Part shown: in pieces, positions 1 to 11,035 of the stretch | Position numbering within the stretch: position 1 is the first letter of the stretch | How the letters are laid out: every line of letters begins with the position of its first letter | DNA from: Silene conica | Lineage: Eukaryota; Streptophyta; Magnoliopsida; Caryophyllales; Caryophyllaceae | Assembly (NCBI GenBank): GCA_029255685.2 | Contig: CM055316.2 | Location: 68,401,237 to 68,465,236 of the forward strand | Reading direction: 5' to 3' | DNA: 64,000 nucleotides | The notes under the pieces: generated by a model | Database searches by the model: none | What the model was told of the DNA's origin: nothing | The model's input: the letters and a program-made list of their open reading frames with translations, nothing else | Program-made: the position numbers and the translations under genes

Positions 1-2294
1 GTATCATCTAAGAAAACATACTTAAGATTATGAGGAAGTGGCTTACGCTCTGGTACCTTTACCTCAACGGCCTGAACAGAATCAGTACTAATGGAATAGC
101 ACATGTTTACCAGATTTGCATTAGCCAGGCTTATGAGCTTCTCATTCTCTTCCTCAGTAAGCTCAAACTCCTCTTCCTCTGCTTCTATCACATCCAGCTC
201 TTCAGCATCCTCAGCTGGATTACCTGTACACTTATCCAAAACTGTCAAATCATCTAAGGGATCCTTGGTCAAGGATTCCCTCCAATTAAGGATAACATTC
301 CTATCTATAATATCAATGGAGCAACAAGTATCATCAGTAGGAGTAGTTGCCTTATGGGCAAGACTAAACTAGATAGTGTCATCTCCAACCTCTAAAGTAA
401 TGATCCCGCGTTTGACATCTATTACAGCCCCAGCTGTGTGTAAAAATGGTCTACCTAAAATAATAGGTATTTGACTATCCTCAGCAATGTCTAAAACAAC
501 GAAATCAACAGGAATAAAGAACTTTCCCACTCTAACTGGGACATCCTCCAAGACCCCTAGTGGTCTTTGGGTTGATCTATCAGCCATCTGTAGGGTGATA
601 TTGGTGACTTTAAATCTACCTAAATTAAGTCTCTCACAAACAGAATAAGGCATAACACTGACACTAGCCCCTAGAACACAAAGGGCTTTCCCTATAATAT
701 GATTACCTATGGTACAAGGGATAGAAAAACTACCTGGGTCCTTTAACTTGGGTGCTATATTAGTTTGTGAAAGAACATAACATTCCTCCACAAAAGCAAC
801 AGCACCGTCGTCCTGAAAATTCCTCTTACGACTCAAAATATCTTTCATGAATTTAGCATAAGAAGGTACCTGGGTAATTAAATCAGTGAAAGGGATGGTT
901 ACCTCAAGATTCTTCACCATCTCCAAAAACTTACCGAATTTCCGATCCTCTTTTGAATTTTTCAGTCTTTCGGGATAAGGAACGGTGACATTAGCCATAG
1001 GATCAACAACCTTTGGCTTTTTCAGCTGTAATATCTCAGTAAGGCCTTGAATGAGGGAAGGATCCAGCGATTCGGGAGTTGAAACTGCATTCTGCTCAGG
1101 AATGCTGGTCGGTCGACCTGGCGTAGAGGTCGGTCGACCAGATTCTGTATCATTGGAATCTTTTTGTTTTCCAGAAATCGATCTCACATCAGGAATCGAG
1201 GTCGGTCGACCTACAGTAGGGGTCGGTCGACCTCCTGACCTGTTCACGGGATCAATTTCTTTGTTTTGAACTTCAGCAGAATTATCCTTTGGGGCTGGTC
1301 CTTCACAAGCACGACCACTCCTAAGATTTATAGCATTCAACGTCTCTATGGGTCCTTCACAACTAGCTGGAGAGCTAGTTGTTTGGTTGGCTATGTTTAT
1401 CAATTGTTCTCCAAAAGTCTTCATAGAAGCCACTTGAGCCTTTCCCATCTCCAAAACCTGTTTTGTTAGAACACGAACAAGCTCTCCCAATTCCACAATC
1501 TCACCCGTGTTGTCAACTGTAGTAACTAGGTTCGCACTTTCAAGCTTCAGCTGGGTTGCCTCAAGCTTTTCAAAACGGGCTTCGACGGTTGTCTCAAGAG
1601 CCAACACTCTATTCATCTCCACATTCAGCCTTCGCGAATTCCCACGTGAACTCCCAAAGGTAGCCCTATGCACCGCCATGTCTTCAATGGTTTTCCAACC
1701 CTTCATATGGTTGGTGTTGTTCTGGAATCTCCCATTGGCGGCCGCATCAAGAATCACCTTGTAATCATCGTAGAGGGCGTTGTAAAATTGGTTACATAAG
1801 TACCATTGTTGAAAGTTATGGTGAGGGATATAACGGACCAAATCCTTGAACCGATCCCATGCTTCACAAAATACTTCATCTGGCCCTTGTTGAAAGTTAG
1901 TGATTTGGCTTCTCAAGTCATTGGCCTTTGCAAGAGGAAAGTATTTCCAATAAAAAGCCAATGCCAAGGAAGTCCAATCCGTAACCTCCTCAGCTGCCCT
2001 ATCAAGGTAACGGTACCAATCTCGCGCGGCATCTTTCAATGAATACAGGAACATCATTGCCAGCACCTCATCCCGAGTCACCCCGGCAGGTATGCGTATG
2101 GAACAGCAATAATCCGTGAATGTCGTAACATGCTTCAACGGATCCTCGTTGGGTAGACCAGAAAATTGACTCCGTTCCACCAGAATGATGTGATTCGGGT
2201 GGAGTTCAAAGGAACCAGTGGTGGGAGTAGGCAAGGTGAATCCTTTTGGTAAATCTTGAACCTTTGGCTGTAGGTGGTCATAAATAGAATCCAT
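1..2294 (-). pseudogene. Athila-1 gag-protease and start of pol, with one in-frame stop
   Basis: The frame starts at the ATG at 2294; an in-frame TAA two codons upstream makes this the first possible start. Residues up to about 230 are the retrotransposon gag domain, with the FSGLPNEDPLKHV-type motif. A stretch of GRPT repeats encoded by GGTCGGTCGACC motifs follows (1107-1232), and then the retropepsin-like protease near 640-700. Two defects are visible against the intact copy at 35587-40755. The protease motif reads CVLGASVSVMP where the intact copy has CDLGASVSV, so the catalytic Asp is lost. A TAG at 369-371 replaces a Glu codon, after which the same frame continues to the window edge. The gene would encode the structural and replication polyprotein, but this copy is probably dead. 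Confidence 0.88.
1107..1232 (-). repeat. Four GGTCGGTCGACC motifs inside Athila-1 gag, paired at 21 bp
   Basis: Copies start at 1107, 1128, 1200 and 1221, so each pair is 21 bp apart. They are read in frame and give GRPT peptides separated by three residues. The same motif and spacing occur in non-coding parts of the family. Confidence 0.9.
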
Positions 2295-2453
2295 GTCTTA
2301 AACAAGAGAGTACTCAAGCCTTCCTCTCAAAAACCTGTCTTCTAGTATGCAGAAAACAACACTAGAGGAAAAGGTAAGTAACGGTCTTAAGGAACCTAAG
2401 TTCCTTAAGACAAGAAAAATAAACTAAAAACTAACAAACAAAATTATACCGTC

Positions 2454-2471
2454 TCCCCGACAACGGCGCCA
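2454..2471 (-). other. Athila-1 primer-binding site, tRNA-Asp type
   Basis: On the minus strand this reads TGGCGCCGTTGTCGGGGA, complementary to a tRNA-Asp 3' end with one change from the Athila-3 copy. It lies 5 bp inside the LTR, as expected for minus-strand DNA priming. Positions 2295-2453 between it and gag are an untranslated leader. Confidence 0.85.
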
Positions 2472-2476
2472 AAATT

Positions 2477-3724
2477 TGACACCCGTCGTTGAGGGGTGTC
2501 AAAGATAAGATTTATAAAACCTCAGCTTAAACTAGATAGGATAAGTCAAGGGTCGAACCACAAGGAGACAAGGTTAATTATGTTTGTGAATTTAAAGTCT
2601 ATTACAAGTAACCAAAAAGGGGGTTGATTTGAGATTTGAACTAACAACTAAAAGAGCAAAATAAACAAGAGAATTAAAATAAAGTAAAAAGGAGATTAGG
2701 AACTTTGGTTCCCCATGGTCAAAACAAGTCAATGAAAGGTAAAATAACCAAATAACACAATCCCAAGGAACAAAGAATAAACCTTTAGGTCAATATTCTA
2801 CCCAATCCTTACGGTCTTAGGGTTCCTACAAAAGCACTAAACTTTCGTTCATGGGGCAATCCCAAAGTTGTTGTTAAACTAATCCTAATAATCTTTCAAT
2901 CTTAAGGATTAGTTCACCAACAACAATGGGGGATTGGTAATTCAATCATTAAACTATCAAAATCAAATCTTTACGTACCATGGTTCCCCTAATTCCAAAT
3001 CACAAGAATTAGCTATGCATACTTTTAATTATGAAACTAACAATAACAAGAACTAAGAACATCAAAGGAATCAACATAATTAAAGATGACAACAAAAGGG
3101 AAAACATGAATTAAGAAACAACAATAAGATGAACAACAAGATTAAATTAAAAGGAAAGATTAATTGTATCAAACTTACAAACTTAATTGGAATTCAAGAA
3201 CAAAGATTGAAACTTGGAAAATATTCTCTCTAAACTATGGAGTTTTTGACTAACATGGAGTGCTTGACCTAATTTTTGTGCTTAGGTCTCCTTAAATAAG
3301 TTCTAATTACAAGATTAAACAAGTAAAACACGAAATAAAAGACGCGGACGCAGTCGCTGGGTCGGTCGACCTCTTTTCCGGGTCGGTCGACCTCTTCTGT
3401 TGATATCGGGCTTTCCGTATTCTAGGCTTTGGTCGGTCGACCTCTTTAGTTGGTCGGTCGACCCTTTCCTGTACGTATCAGCTTAAATTTGGCCCGTAAA
3501 CAACACTTGGATGTGCATCCGGATCCTTGCTCCGCATTGTTACTCAAAATAGCTTCCGGAGGACGATTAAAGTTCAGTTTTGCCCACTTCCGCGTATTCC
3601 TACATTTAAAACATAGAAATGCCAAAGTAAACCGTTTCGGGAGAAATAGCAACTAAAAGTCACGAAAATATAAGAAAATATGTGCCAAAAGAATAAATAA
3701 AATGCATAAAATAGGCACGTTTCA
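2477..3724 (-). repeat. Athila-1 5' LTR
   Basis: On the + strand it runs from TGACACCCGTCG to GGCACGTTTCA, 1,248 bp, and aligns end to end with the 1,266-bp LTRs of Athila-3. It holds two pairs of GGTCGGTCGACC (3360 and 3381; 3431 and 3452), each pair 21 bp apart. Short ORFs here on both strands are not conserved as proteins. Confidence 0.88.
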
Positions 3725-5565
3725 TACAACAACAACAATTTCTATCAAGGGAATCAATCAAACCAAGCCAATCAAGGCTTTGCACCAAACTTCAATGACC
3801 AAGGTTACAATAACCCGAATTGCAACAACAACAACCCGAATTTCAACAACAACGACCAAAACCAAAACCAAAACCAAAACTTCAATCCACCCCCATTTCA
3901 AAACAACTTCCATAACAACCAAAATCAAAACCAGAACTTTCACAACCAAAGTTTCAATGATCCAAATTTCATTCAACAAAATCCCAACTTCAATAGCCAA
4001 ATGCCAAAGGGGAACTCTCAAGTTGGAGTCCTGAGGAATGACTATGGGTTTGCTTTGCCTCTTACCAATACCCCTCATCAAGAACCATCGAGTGAGAATC
4101 AAGTGGGTGAATTACTCAAGCTTGTGAAGAATATGCAAACTACCCACAATCAAGAGATGATGAACTTGAGGAATGCCAACCAAAAGGAGATAAGAGAGAT
4201 GGAGGCTAGAGTCGCTTCCCAAGCGTTAGCCAATCCTCAAAGGCCTCCGGGCGGTTTTCTAGCTCAAGGTCAAAGCTCGAGAGATGCTTCAAAACATCAT
4301 GGGGTTAATGCAATCATGACAAATGCCGATGAGCAACCAATGCTTGAAACCACTAGTAGCGGAGAAAAACCTTCACTTGAGCAACTCATGACGGTTTTTG
4401 GAGGGGATAGTGAGGATGAAGCAATGGTGATGGTGCCCGTTGTTTCCCCGGAAGCTAGTGACCAAGATGGGATGAATGAAGACTTATTTGTGATGGAAAA
4501 AGTCAAAGAATTTCCAAGGAAGAAGAGAGATGAAAGGAAAGTGAATATTGAGAAAGGAAAAAGTGTGGTTGAAGAAGAGTCCGAACATGAAGAAGGGCTC
4601 ATTAAAAGAACAGTTTGTGATTTATTTAGGAGAATTACCAAAGGAGATCCTCGTTGCGAGGAATTGATGAAACTTGTCGGAGAGGTGGAAGCAACAATCC
4701 CCTCACGAGAAGAGAAAAGAGAAGTAAATGCAATCATGTCCGCAAAGAAAGTCTCAAGCACCCTCCCCATCAAACTCGGAGATCCGGGTAGCTTTTCGAT
4801 AAATTGCTATGTTGGAGGGAAGAAGATTGAAAATGCATTATGTGACTTGGAATCAAGCGTGAGTGTCATGCCTCTAGCAATGGCCAAGAAATTGGACATC
4901 AAGAATTTGTCTCCCGCTACAACTTCTATCACTCTTGCGGATGGCACCGAGAAACTTCCTCTAGGGGTTCTTGAAGATGCTATTGTCGAGGTGGAGAATT
5001 TATCCATCCCCACCGATTTCTTGATATTGGATGTCCCCGTCGGTAGCAACTCTTTCGTGATACTTGGTAGGCCATTCTTGGCCACCGGAGGAGCCACTAT
5101 TGATGTTAAGAGAGGAAGGCTATCATTCCAAGTGGGAGAGGAAGTGGCGGAGTTCGAACTTCCGGAAGCTCCCGGTACAAGTTACAAGGGGAAAAAATGT
5201 TGGCATGGTTGCAAGTTTGATGGTGAATGATGTCCCTAAGATGTTTGATGAAAAGGGAATCATGAAAAGTATGACTTTGAAGAATGAGGATGCTAGTTTT
5301 GCTAGCGGAAGGGTATTTGTTCCGGAAAAAAGACCGTGATGAAGAACAACAAAAACCAAGTTGTGCTAGTTCTTTTAAGGACCCTTTGGTTGAAAAAGGG
5401 GACCTAGAGGAGCTCATTGTCGGAAAAGATGTCGAGGGTCGAAAGTTGAAGATGTGTGGAGCGGGACTCGCTCATGAAAGCAAGGTGGAAGCTACGGCCG
5501 AAGCCTTTGACCGTTTTCTAAGGTCTTTGGCTAGCATGGACGAAGATTCCGTTCAAAAAAATTGA
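3725..5565 (+). pseudogene. Athila-2 gag C-terminus and protease, frameshifted
   Basis: An open frame runs from the Athila-1 insertion edge (3725) to 5230. It first encodes a very Asn/Gln-rich stretch (3725-4020), then a variable acidic linker, then a retropepsin-like domain (about 4760-5150) with the conserved ILGRPFLATGGA and VKRG segments. The active-site motif is CDLESSVSVMP: the Asp is kept but the usual Gly after DL is Glu. The protein continues in two other frames, to about 5325 and then 5565, with shifts at the A6 runs near 5194 and 5327. It stops 5 bp before CACTA-1. Expected role is the virion structural protein plus maturation protease. Confidence 0.82.
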
Positions 5566-5570
5566 AAAGT

Positions 5571-5925
5571 CACTACTACAGAAAGCCTTAAGGACATCAG
5601 ACTTTTATGGTCAAGGACATCGGATTAGCAACCGATGTAGAGTTCACTGATGTCCATTATGGGTATCAAGGACATCGGTTGTGCAACCGATGTCCATTTG
5701 ATAATGCACATCGGATGTTTAAAACGTCTGATGTCCATCATCCTTATGCACATCAGACTTTAGCTCACATCTGATGTCCATGTGTTATTGCACATCGGAG
5801 GTTTAATAAATCTGATGTCCATCCTTCTTATTCATATCATTCTTTAGCTCACATCTGATGTCCTTCATATGTATGCACATCGGAGGTTTAATATGTCTGA
5901 TGTCCTTGATGTTGCCTTTTTTTAA
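5571..5925. repeat. CACTA-1 left sub-terminal repeats
   Basis: Short direct and inverted copies of GGACATCGG or GGACATCAGA alternate with CCGATGTCC or CTGATGTCC every 20-40 bp. Such arrays bind the TNPA-like protein in En/Spm-type elements; that role is inferred here. Confidence 0.85.
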
Positions 5926-6185
5926 AAAAAAAAAAGCTGGTATTGATGGTAATTTGTACCACCAGTATACATTATTCAAATGCCAGCCATTTAGACTGGC
6001 GTATCAAAACAGATTATAGGCCACCATCAACAAAACAAACACAAATTCATAGCAAATCACGACAAAGTCGTTCGTCTTTCATTAAACAAATTCAAAGTAA
6101 ATCACGACAAAGGTCGGTCGTCTTTCATACATTATCCAAATTCAAAGTAAATCACGACATCTAAAATACTACGTTACTAAAAAGA

Positions 6186-6268
6186 CTATGCATTTAGAAA
6201 ATAGTCCGGCCACAAGTCCCTGACCTCGTCGATTTCTTCTTGGAATATGGCAGTCGGTGTTTGAAAAC
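6186..6268 (-). other. Possible terminal exon of the CACTA-1 chimeric transcript, origin unknown
   Basis: After a splice acceptor (TTTACAG at 6269-6275 on the minus strand) one frame gives a protein-like 26-residue tail containing EEIDEVRDLWPDYF and a stop at 6186. I do not recognise the family. It could be the end of a third captured gene or of a CACTA gene. The connection to the upstream exon is not certain because no strong donor is visible after 6390. Confidence 0.3.
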
Positions 6269-6389
6269 CTGTAAATCATCATAATTCATAAAATTAATAT
6301 GAGGGATTCTAAATGGAACAAATGAAAACGAAGAGGCATGCATGTAAAAAAAATATGGACTGAATTCTTCAACCTCATGAACGACAGAT

Positions 6390-6631
6390 TATATCCCTGA
6401 ATTTGTATAGACCACCAGCAGAACCATGAGGCCTGTCTTCCTTCAAGTATCTAAATTACCAAGAGAACATAAAACAATCAATACAAAATCAAATCTAAAC
6501 AACACCAGAGATCAAATAAGTTGCACAAGAGTTCACCTGACAGGAACTCTAAGCTCACTAGATATAGCAGACACATATAATGCAAATTCCCGCTCCTCGT
6601 AGAAACCAACCAAGTGTGCTAAGTTTGGAAT
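6390..6631 (-). pseudogene. Captured GMPPA/KONJAC-like (GDP-mannose pyrophosphorylase-related) exon pair
   Basis: Two exons with good splice sites are seen on the minus strand: 6537-6631 and about 6390-6450. The first contains HLVGFYEEREFALYVSAISS, and the join gives PVRYLKEDRPHGSAGGLY. From family knowledge, this is the N-terminal nucleotidyltransferase region of plant GMPPA-like proteins (KONJAC1 and relatives), which stimulate GDP-mannose pyrophosphorylase activity for glucomannan and ascorbate precursors. The N-terminal GG-x-G-T-R nucleotide-binding segment and all sequence after FRD are missing, so this is a fragment and cannot make the enzyme. Intron phase is preserved across the junction. 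Confidence 0.8.
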
Positions 6632-7206
6632 CTACAATTATATAAAACATAATAGCTGGTTGAGGGATCAAGTAACCCCAAGTCGAGCAGCACCTAAGAG
6701 TAGGTGCAGTGGGGGAGGGGGAAATAAGGGGATCGTCATGTAATTACAATGACTATATTTTATGATGAAGGTACTAAAAATATTCAAGAATTTTTCCTGT
6801 CAGAGTGTCACCCCTGGTCGGTTTTTAAAACCGTCTTTTCTAACTAAAAAGATTCACATGTCAAACATCAATTGCGCGCTGTGCAGACAGTAGCTGGCTT
6901 CTTCCCTTACTGTATAACAGTAGCAACAGAACTAAGCAGAGGCCGTCTTTCACTGTGTAATTAGAGCTGCTAATAAGGTTGAAGAACAGTTGACATGCAG
7001 TAATGCACGACATAATTGGAACACATATACAACTTGACGAGTCATTATTATTAAACACGCGGATATAAACATTTGCTTACCACTGCAAGAAGGCAAATAA
7101 AAACTCCCCAGAAAGTTGATCCTTGTAAGAAGGCAAATAGCAGGTTAAGAACAAGTTTACAGAATCAACTTCGGGTACTGGAAACAAAAAATTTAGAAAA
7201 GAGCAC

Positions 7207-8877
7207 CTCATCAGCTGGTAGATCAAATATATTTTGCAATGGCCCAGGCTTTTGATGAACCATTGTGGGCCCTTGTTTATCGGCAGAAATCCTTCTACGA
7301 GCATTCGCTCCAACATACCCGTTTAGAGCCCTGTAGAAAAGCATCAATAAGCTACATAAGAAAAAGGAATTTGACAATAAGGGCATGTCTTAACTCATAG
7401 CACAGAGTTTATTCATCCCTATCATGTTACCCATGATGAGTATACATTTTGCAAAAACCTTCCTGGCATGAAACTGGAAAAATCAAATTAACAATGAATT
7501 TTTCCCTCTATCGCTGCCTCACTTTCCAATACCCCTTCTCTCAAGTAAGAGTATACTGGAAAAGAAATGAAAACCGAATAAAGATAAACTTAATAATTAC
7601 TTAACCATGATCAGAATTCAACAGTTCTGGAGCCAAGTTCAGGGATAACAAGTGCATGCACCATTTGGGTATATAATAGGAACGGCATAAATAAATCACA
7701 ATAATCAAAGCATTACAACAAGAAGCAGGTAGTGACAAAAATCAACAGCGTGGGCTCTTCATTCAGAAAGCAGTTGAGAGTCAATAAAATGACTGACAGC
7801 TCTACATGCAACCAAAACTATTACTAAACTACTAACATACAATGCTATACAATAAATAAATTAAAAAAGATATTCCTCATTCTTCCATTTCAAGTGACAA
7901 ACTTTATGCAAAAACCCTACAAATATCTTTGAACAAGAGATCCCACATTACGTCTTCAATCCTTTGAGATTGGATCTCGAAATCAGCCATCACGGCCTGA
8001 TTCAGCATTTGTGCCAGAAATGCAGATGTTTAATCTTAAATACCTTTTCCCAATCAGACATTTGCTTTTCCGAAAGCTTGTCCCATAGGCAAATGACTAC
8101 TTTAATAGTTTTGCCCAGCAGCGTTTTCAGAAGCCAGGCTAATTCACAAGTTCTGATCTATATTACCTATCAGATTGATAATCTTAATATGAAATCGTAC
8201 ACCATGTGGGAGTAAAAGATTAACATGGTGGTACCTGGACAACTTTACTGGAATAGTCTTCAAATGGAGACAAACCTGACAAAAAAACTGGCGTCAAGCC
8301 AAGAAGATTGTATTGTACGAAAAACAACAGGACATTAAATAAATTCTAATTGACATGTACCATTCCTGAAAGGCCGTCAAGTGAGTGCCATTCTGCAGCA
8401 GTCTCACCCTCAGAATCCACAGATACCGTAACTGAACCAAGAACTGCACTTTTCCGTATTATATCCCAATCATATATAGTGATATTAATCTGCCCAGCGG
8501 TTTTGAAACAGATTATAAACAACACCATATAGCTCATCATACTAGAGTAAAAATTCACAAGGCTCAAAATAATATTACATGCAAGAAAAAGGATGCATCT
8601 ATATTTTTCTGAAATAATAACTACATAACCAGAAAAAAAAAAATAGAACTTCTAACGTCATCAAGAAGACTATCATTATAAATCACCATTACTGTTTGTG
8701 GAATTGCGGGGGGGGGGGGGGGGACTCGAGAAAGAGAGATAATGTTGAACTCAAAACATAAACAAAATATTAGGAAATAAAATTGACACCACAGGAAAAA
8801 CCTTGGCAGGAAGCTCGTCGACACTAAAGTTAAACTCCTCGCCCCACATAGGATTTCTAGAACCAGGAACCATCGAA
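7207..8877 (-). pseudogene. Captured C2-GRAM (BAGP1-like) gene fragment, four exons
   Basis: Exons on the minus strand are 8802-8877, 8361-8489, 8235-8275 and 7207-7330, each with GT-AG borders and phases that join without a shift. They encode [16 protein letters not shown], then [20 protein letters not shown] and [12 protein letters not shown], then VCLHLKTIPVKLS, then [10 protein letters not shown] with [19 protein letters not shown]. From memory of the family, this order matches the second half of the C2 domain and the linker into the GRAM domain of plant BAG-associated GRAM protein 1 (Arabidopsis At3g59660 type). The first half of C2, the transmembrane N-terminus and the GRAM domain are absent. 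The last exon ends in phase 0, the same phase as the start of the GMPPA-like exon at 6631. Confidence 0.8.
8708..8723 (+). repeat. Run of 16 G
   Basis: An uninterrupted G16 tract lies within an intron-like part of CACTA-1. Length is likely variable or prone to sequencing error. Confidence 0.95.
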
Positions 8878-9867
8878 CTGCAACACAAAGACGAAAAAAT
8901 CGAATCAACACACGAGGATAATAACTAATAGGGTCCTCCCAGTTTCCTGACAGAGAATATCAGCCAAACAACCAATTACCGGACTAAGGGGACAGACATT
9001 ATGTAGACCCAAACATTTTGTACCAAGTTGAAGTGTGTAAACTTCAGATTTGAAAAGAATACCACAGAGTCCGATGAAACTTAAGAGGCTAAATATAACT
9101 GAGAGTTGTAATACTGCTGATAGGAGTGTTTCCTCAAAGCAATGAGTATTTTTCAAAACAATGTGGATTCAACAGTTTTCATTGAACTCTCCAATGGTAA
9201 AATTCTAGCAGAGTAGATAATTGGGCGGAGAAAAACAATTTAATATACTCAGCAATTTCCAAGCACCTGAATCTTTTCTGTGGAGTTGCAGTCGTAATAC
9301 GGATATTTCCAAATACAAGATTGCATAAATACTGATACAATAAGATGAAGCAAATACTATAATAACCCTAGGTGACCCCAATTTTAAAATTAGAGGATAT
9401 AAGTACCCCAAAAATTAAATTATCGAAACCCTAAATTTCAAATCGAGGTAACCCTAAATCGAATTAAGGAAAAGAACACAGAAGATTGAAGTAATTAGAT
9501 TCAAAAATACCGTGGCCGACAATGGTGAAGGAACCGGCAACTGGCAGTTGGCGACTAGCGGTGTTTAATAGGTGAGAGCGAAAGTGACGATATGAAGGTG
9601 TAAAGGAAGACAAATTGAAGGTTGGTTAGCAGTGATAATAAAAATCAAAAAATAAAATTTACCTTATGCACTGAGACCTTAACAATGGCGGCGAAACAAG
9701 GAAACTGATGATGAAAGAAGGGTTGGATGATGAAAAGTGAAGGATGAACCATAGAGGTGAATGGCGATGGAGTAAAACGGTAATAGTTAGAGAGGAGAAG
9801 GCAACCAAAATCAATACGACACTGGCGAGGGTTTTATGTTTTGCGCGTTTTTTACAACAACAATTAA

Positions 9868-10104
9868 CATCGGCTTACTTAAATAACTGATGTCCTTGAT
9901 CAATTAATGTACATGGGTTGTCATTTAGTCTGATGTGCATTAAAATCAATACTTATGGACATCGGTTTGAAATAGAAACCGATGTCCTTTATTTTATAAG
10001 GACATCAGATTTTTGTAATCAACTGATGTGCAAATTAATTACATCAGATTTTTCCAAAATCTGATGTCCATTAACCGATGTCCTTAAGGGTTTTTGTAGT
10101 AGTG
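9868..10104. repeat. CACTA-1 right sub-terminal repeats
   Basis: This is the mirror image of the left array: CTGATGTCC, CCGATGTCC and GGACATCGG motifs, ending in the terminal inverted repeat TTTTTGTAGTAGTG. Confidence 0.85.
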
Positions 10105-11035
10105 AGTGGTCGTGGAAGGTTTGGTGGAGTCACTTAATAACCATCGTTTGTAAGTATTAGTTTCTTCCTTTCATGTAGTTTGCATATTAGTTTAATTGTT
10201 AGTTCGATTTTTAGTTTGATTTCTAGCTTGCATGTGAGTTTTGGATGTGTTGGTTACTTGTTTGTGGTTAATTCTTGAGTATAGTCGGAGGATAGTAGGC
10301 AAAACCGTTGTTGGCAAAGTCGATTTTTATGTTCAAGTAAATTATTTTTCGAAATTGTGTGCAGGTACTCCTAGCCGGTCTACCGGCTGACGGTCCCATA
10401 CCGGCTGAGAGTACCTGGACACATTTCTGTTTTTGATGGTTTATTTGGGCTGATTTCATATTTTGCACTCCCAGCCTGCACCATACCGGCAGCCGGTCAA
10501 CCGGCTTAAAGGCGAGCTACTTGTTCAAAAAGGCGAAAAAAACAAAGGAGACTTGATTCCCAGCCGGTAGGCCGGCAGCCGGTCCACCGGCTGAGAATCA
10601 CGAGTTGTGAACCAAACATGAAGAAAAAGGAATGGAGAAGGATCCCCAGCTGGTCGGCCGGCAGCCGGTCCGCCGGCTGGGAGTTTTTGTGAGTGAAGAA
10701 TGAAGAAGAAGAGAAGATGAAGGAAGAAATGAAGGATTCTGAGCCGGTCCGCCGGCTCAGAATCAAATTCCATAAAAACTTCGCGAAAAAATCGAAAAAT
10801 TCCAACCCCTACCTTTCAGCCGGTCGGCCGGCGGCCGGTCCCGAACCGGCTGAGAGTGTTCTGTCGCGAAATTAAAAACCACGAAACCCCCATTATTTCT
10901 CATTTCATTTTCATTTCCTCTTCATTCTTTCTTTTTTCCCTCTTCTCCCTCTCATCCCCTACCTACAAAAACACCACCAAACACTCCAAATCAAAACCCC
11001 CTTTCATTCCCTCATCAAATCACCTCAAAATAACC
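10105..11035 (+). repeat. Athila-2 spacer with AGCCGGT/ACCGGCT palindromic modules
   Basis: This non-coding spacer lies between gag-protease and the post-pol ORF. It carries at least six modules of the form AGCCGGT-x-CCGGC-AGCCGGTC-xx-CCGGCTGAG, near 10375, 10490, 10562, 10648, 10742 and 10818. Three of them (10562, 10648, 10818) have their two half-units exactly 15 bp apart. The outer arms are complementary, so each module could fold as a hairpin in RNA or cruciform in DNA. Short ORFs crossing it are not credible genes. Confidence 0.8.

Larger units (their letters stand above)
1..3724 (-). mobile_element. Athila-1: partial Ty3/gypsy Athila-type retrotransposon, left part outside window
   Basis: This element reads right to left. 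Its 5' LTR is 2477-3724, the primer site lies just inside it, and gag-protease follows toward position 1. The rest of pol, the post-pol ORF and the 3' LTR are beyond the left edge. It is placed in the Athila group by its tRNA-Asp primer site and by close similarity to the complete copy at 29938-42184. It is inserted in the gag region of the older + strand element that resumes at 3725. The TSD cannot be checked because the other end is missing. Confidence 0.9.
5571..10104. mobile_element. CACTA-1: non-autonomous CACTA transposon carrying gene fragments
   Basis: The left end is CACTACTACAGAAAGCC and the right end, reversed, is CACTACTACAAAAACCC, flanked by a 3-bp TSD AGT (5568-5570 and 10105-10107). 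Both ends carry sub-terminal repeats of a GGACATCGG-type motif. At 4,534 bp it has no recognisable CACTA transposase, so it would need one in trans. Its interior holds spliced fragments of two cellular genes on the minus strand. Stretches at 5940-6185, 6632-7206, 7331-8234, 8490-8801 and 8878-9867 look intronic or untranslated; I recognise nothing else in them. Confidence 0.92.

Noticed and set aside
3446..3656. 68-codon ORFs on both strands at the end of the Athila-1 LTR
   Set aside because: Within the LTR and not kept as proteins in the Athila-3 LTRs.
3758..4102. 114-codon Val/Leu-rich ORF on the minus strand
   Set aside because: It is antisense to the Asn/Gln-rich gag segment, whose codons produce it mechanically.
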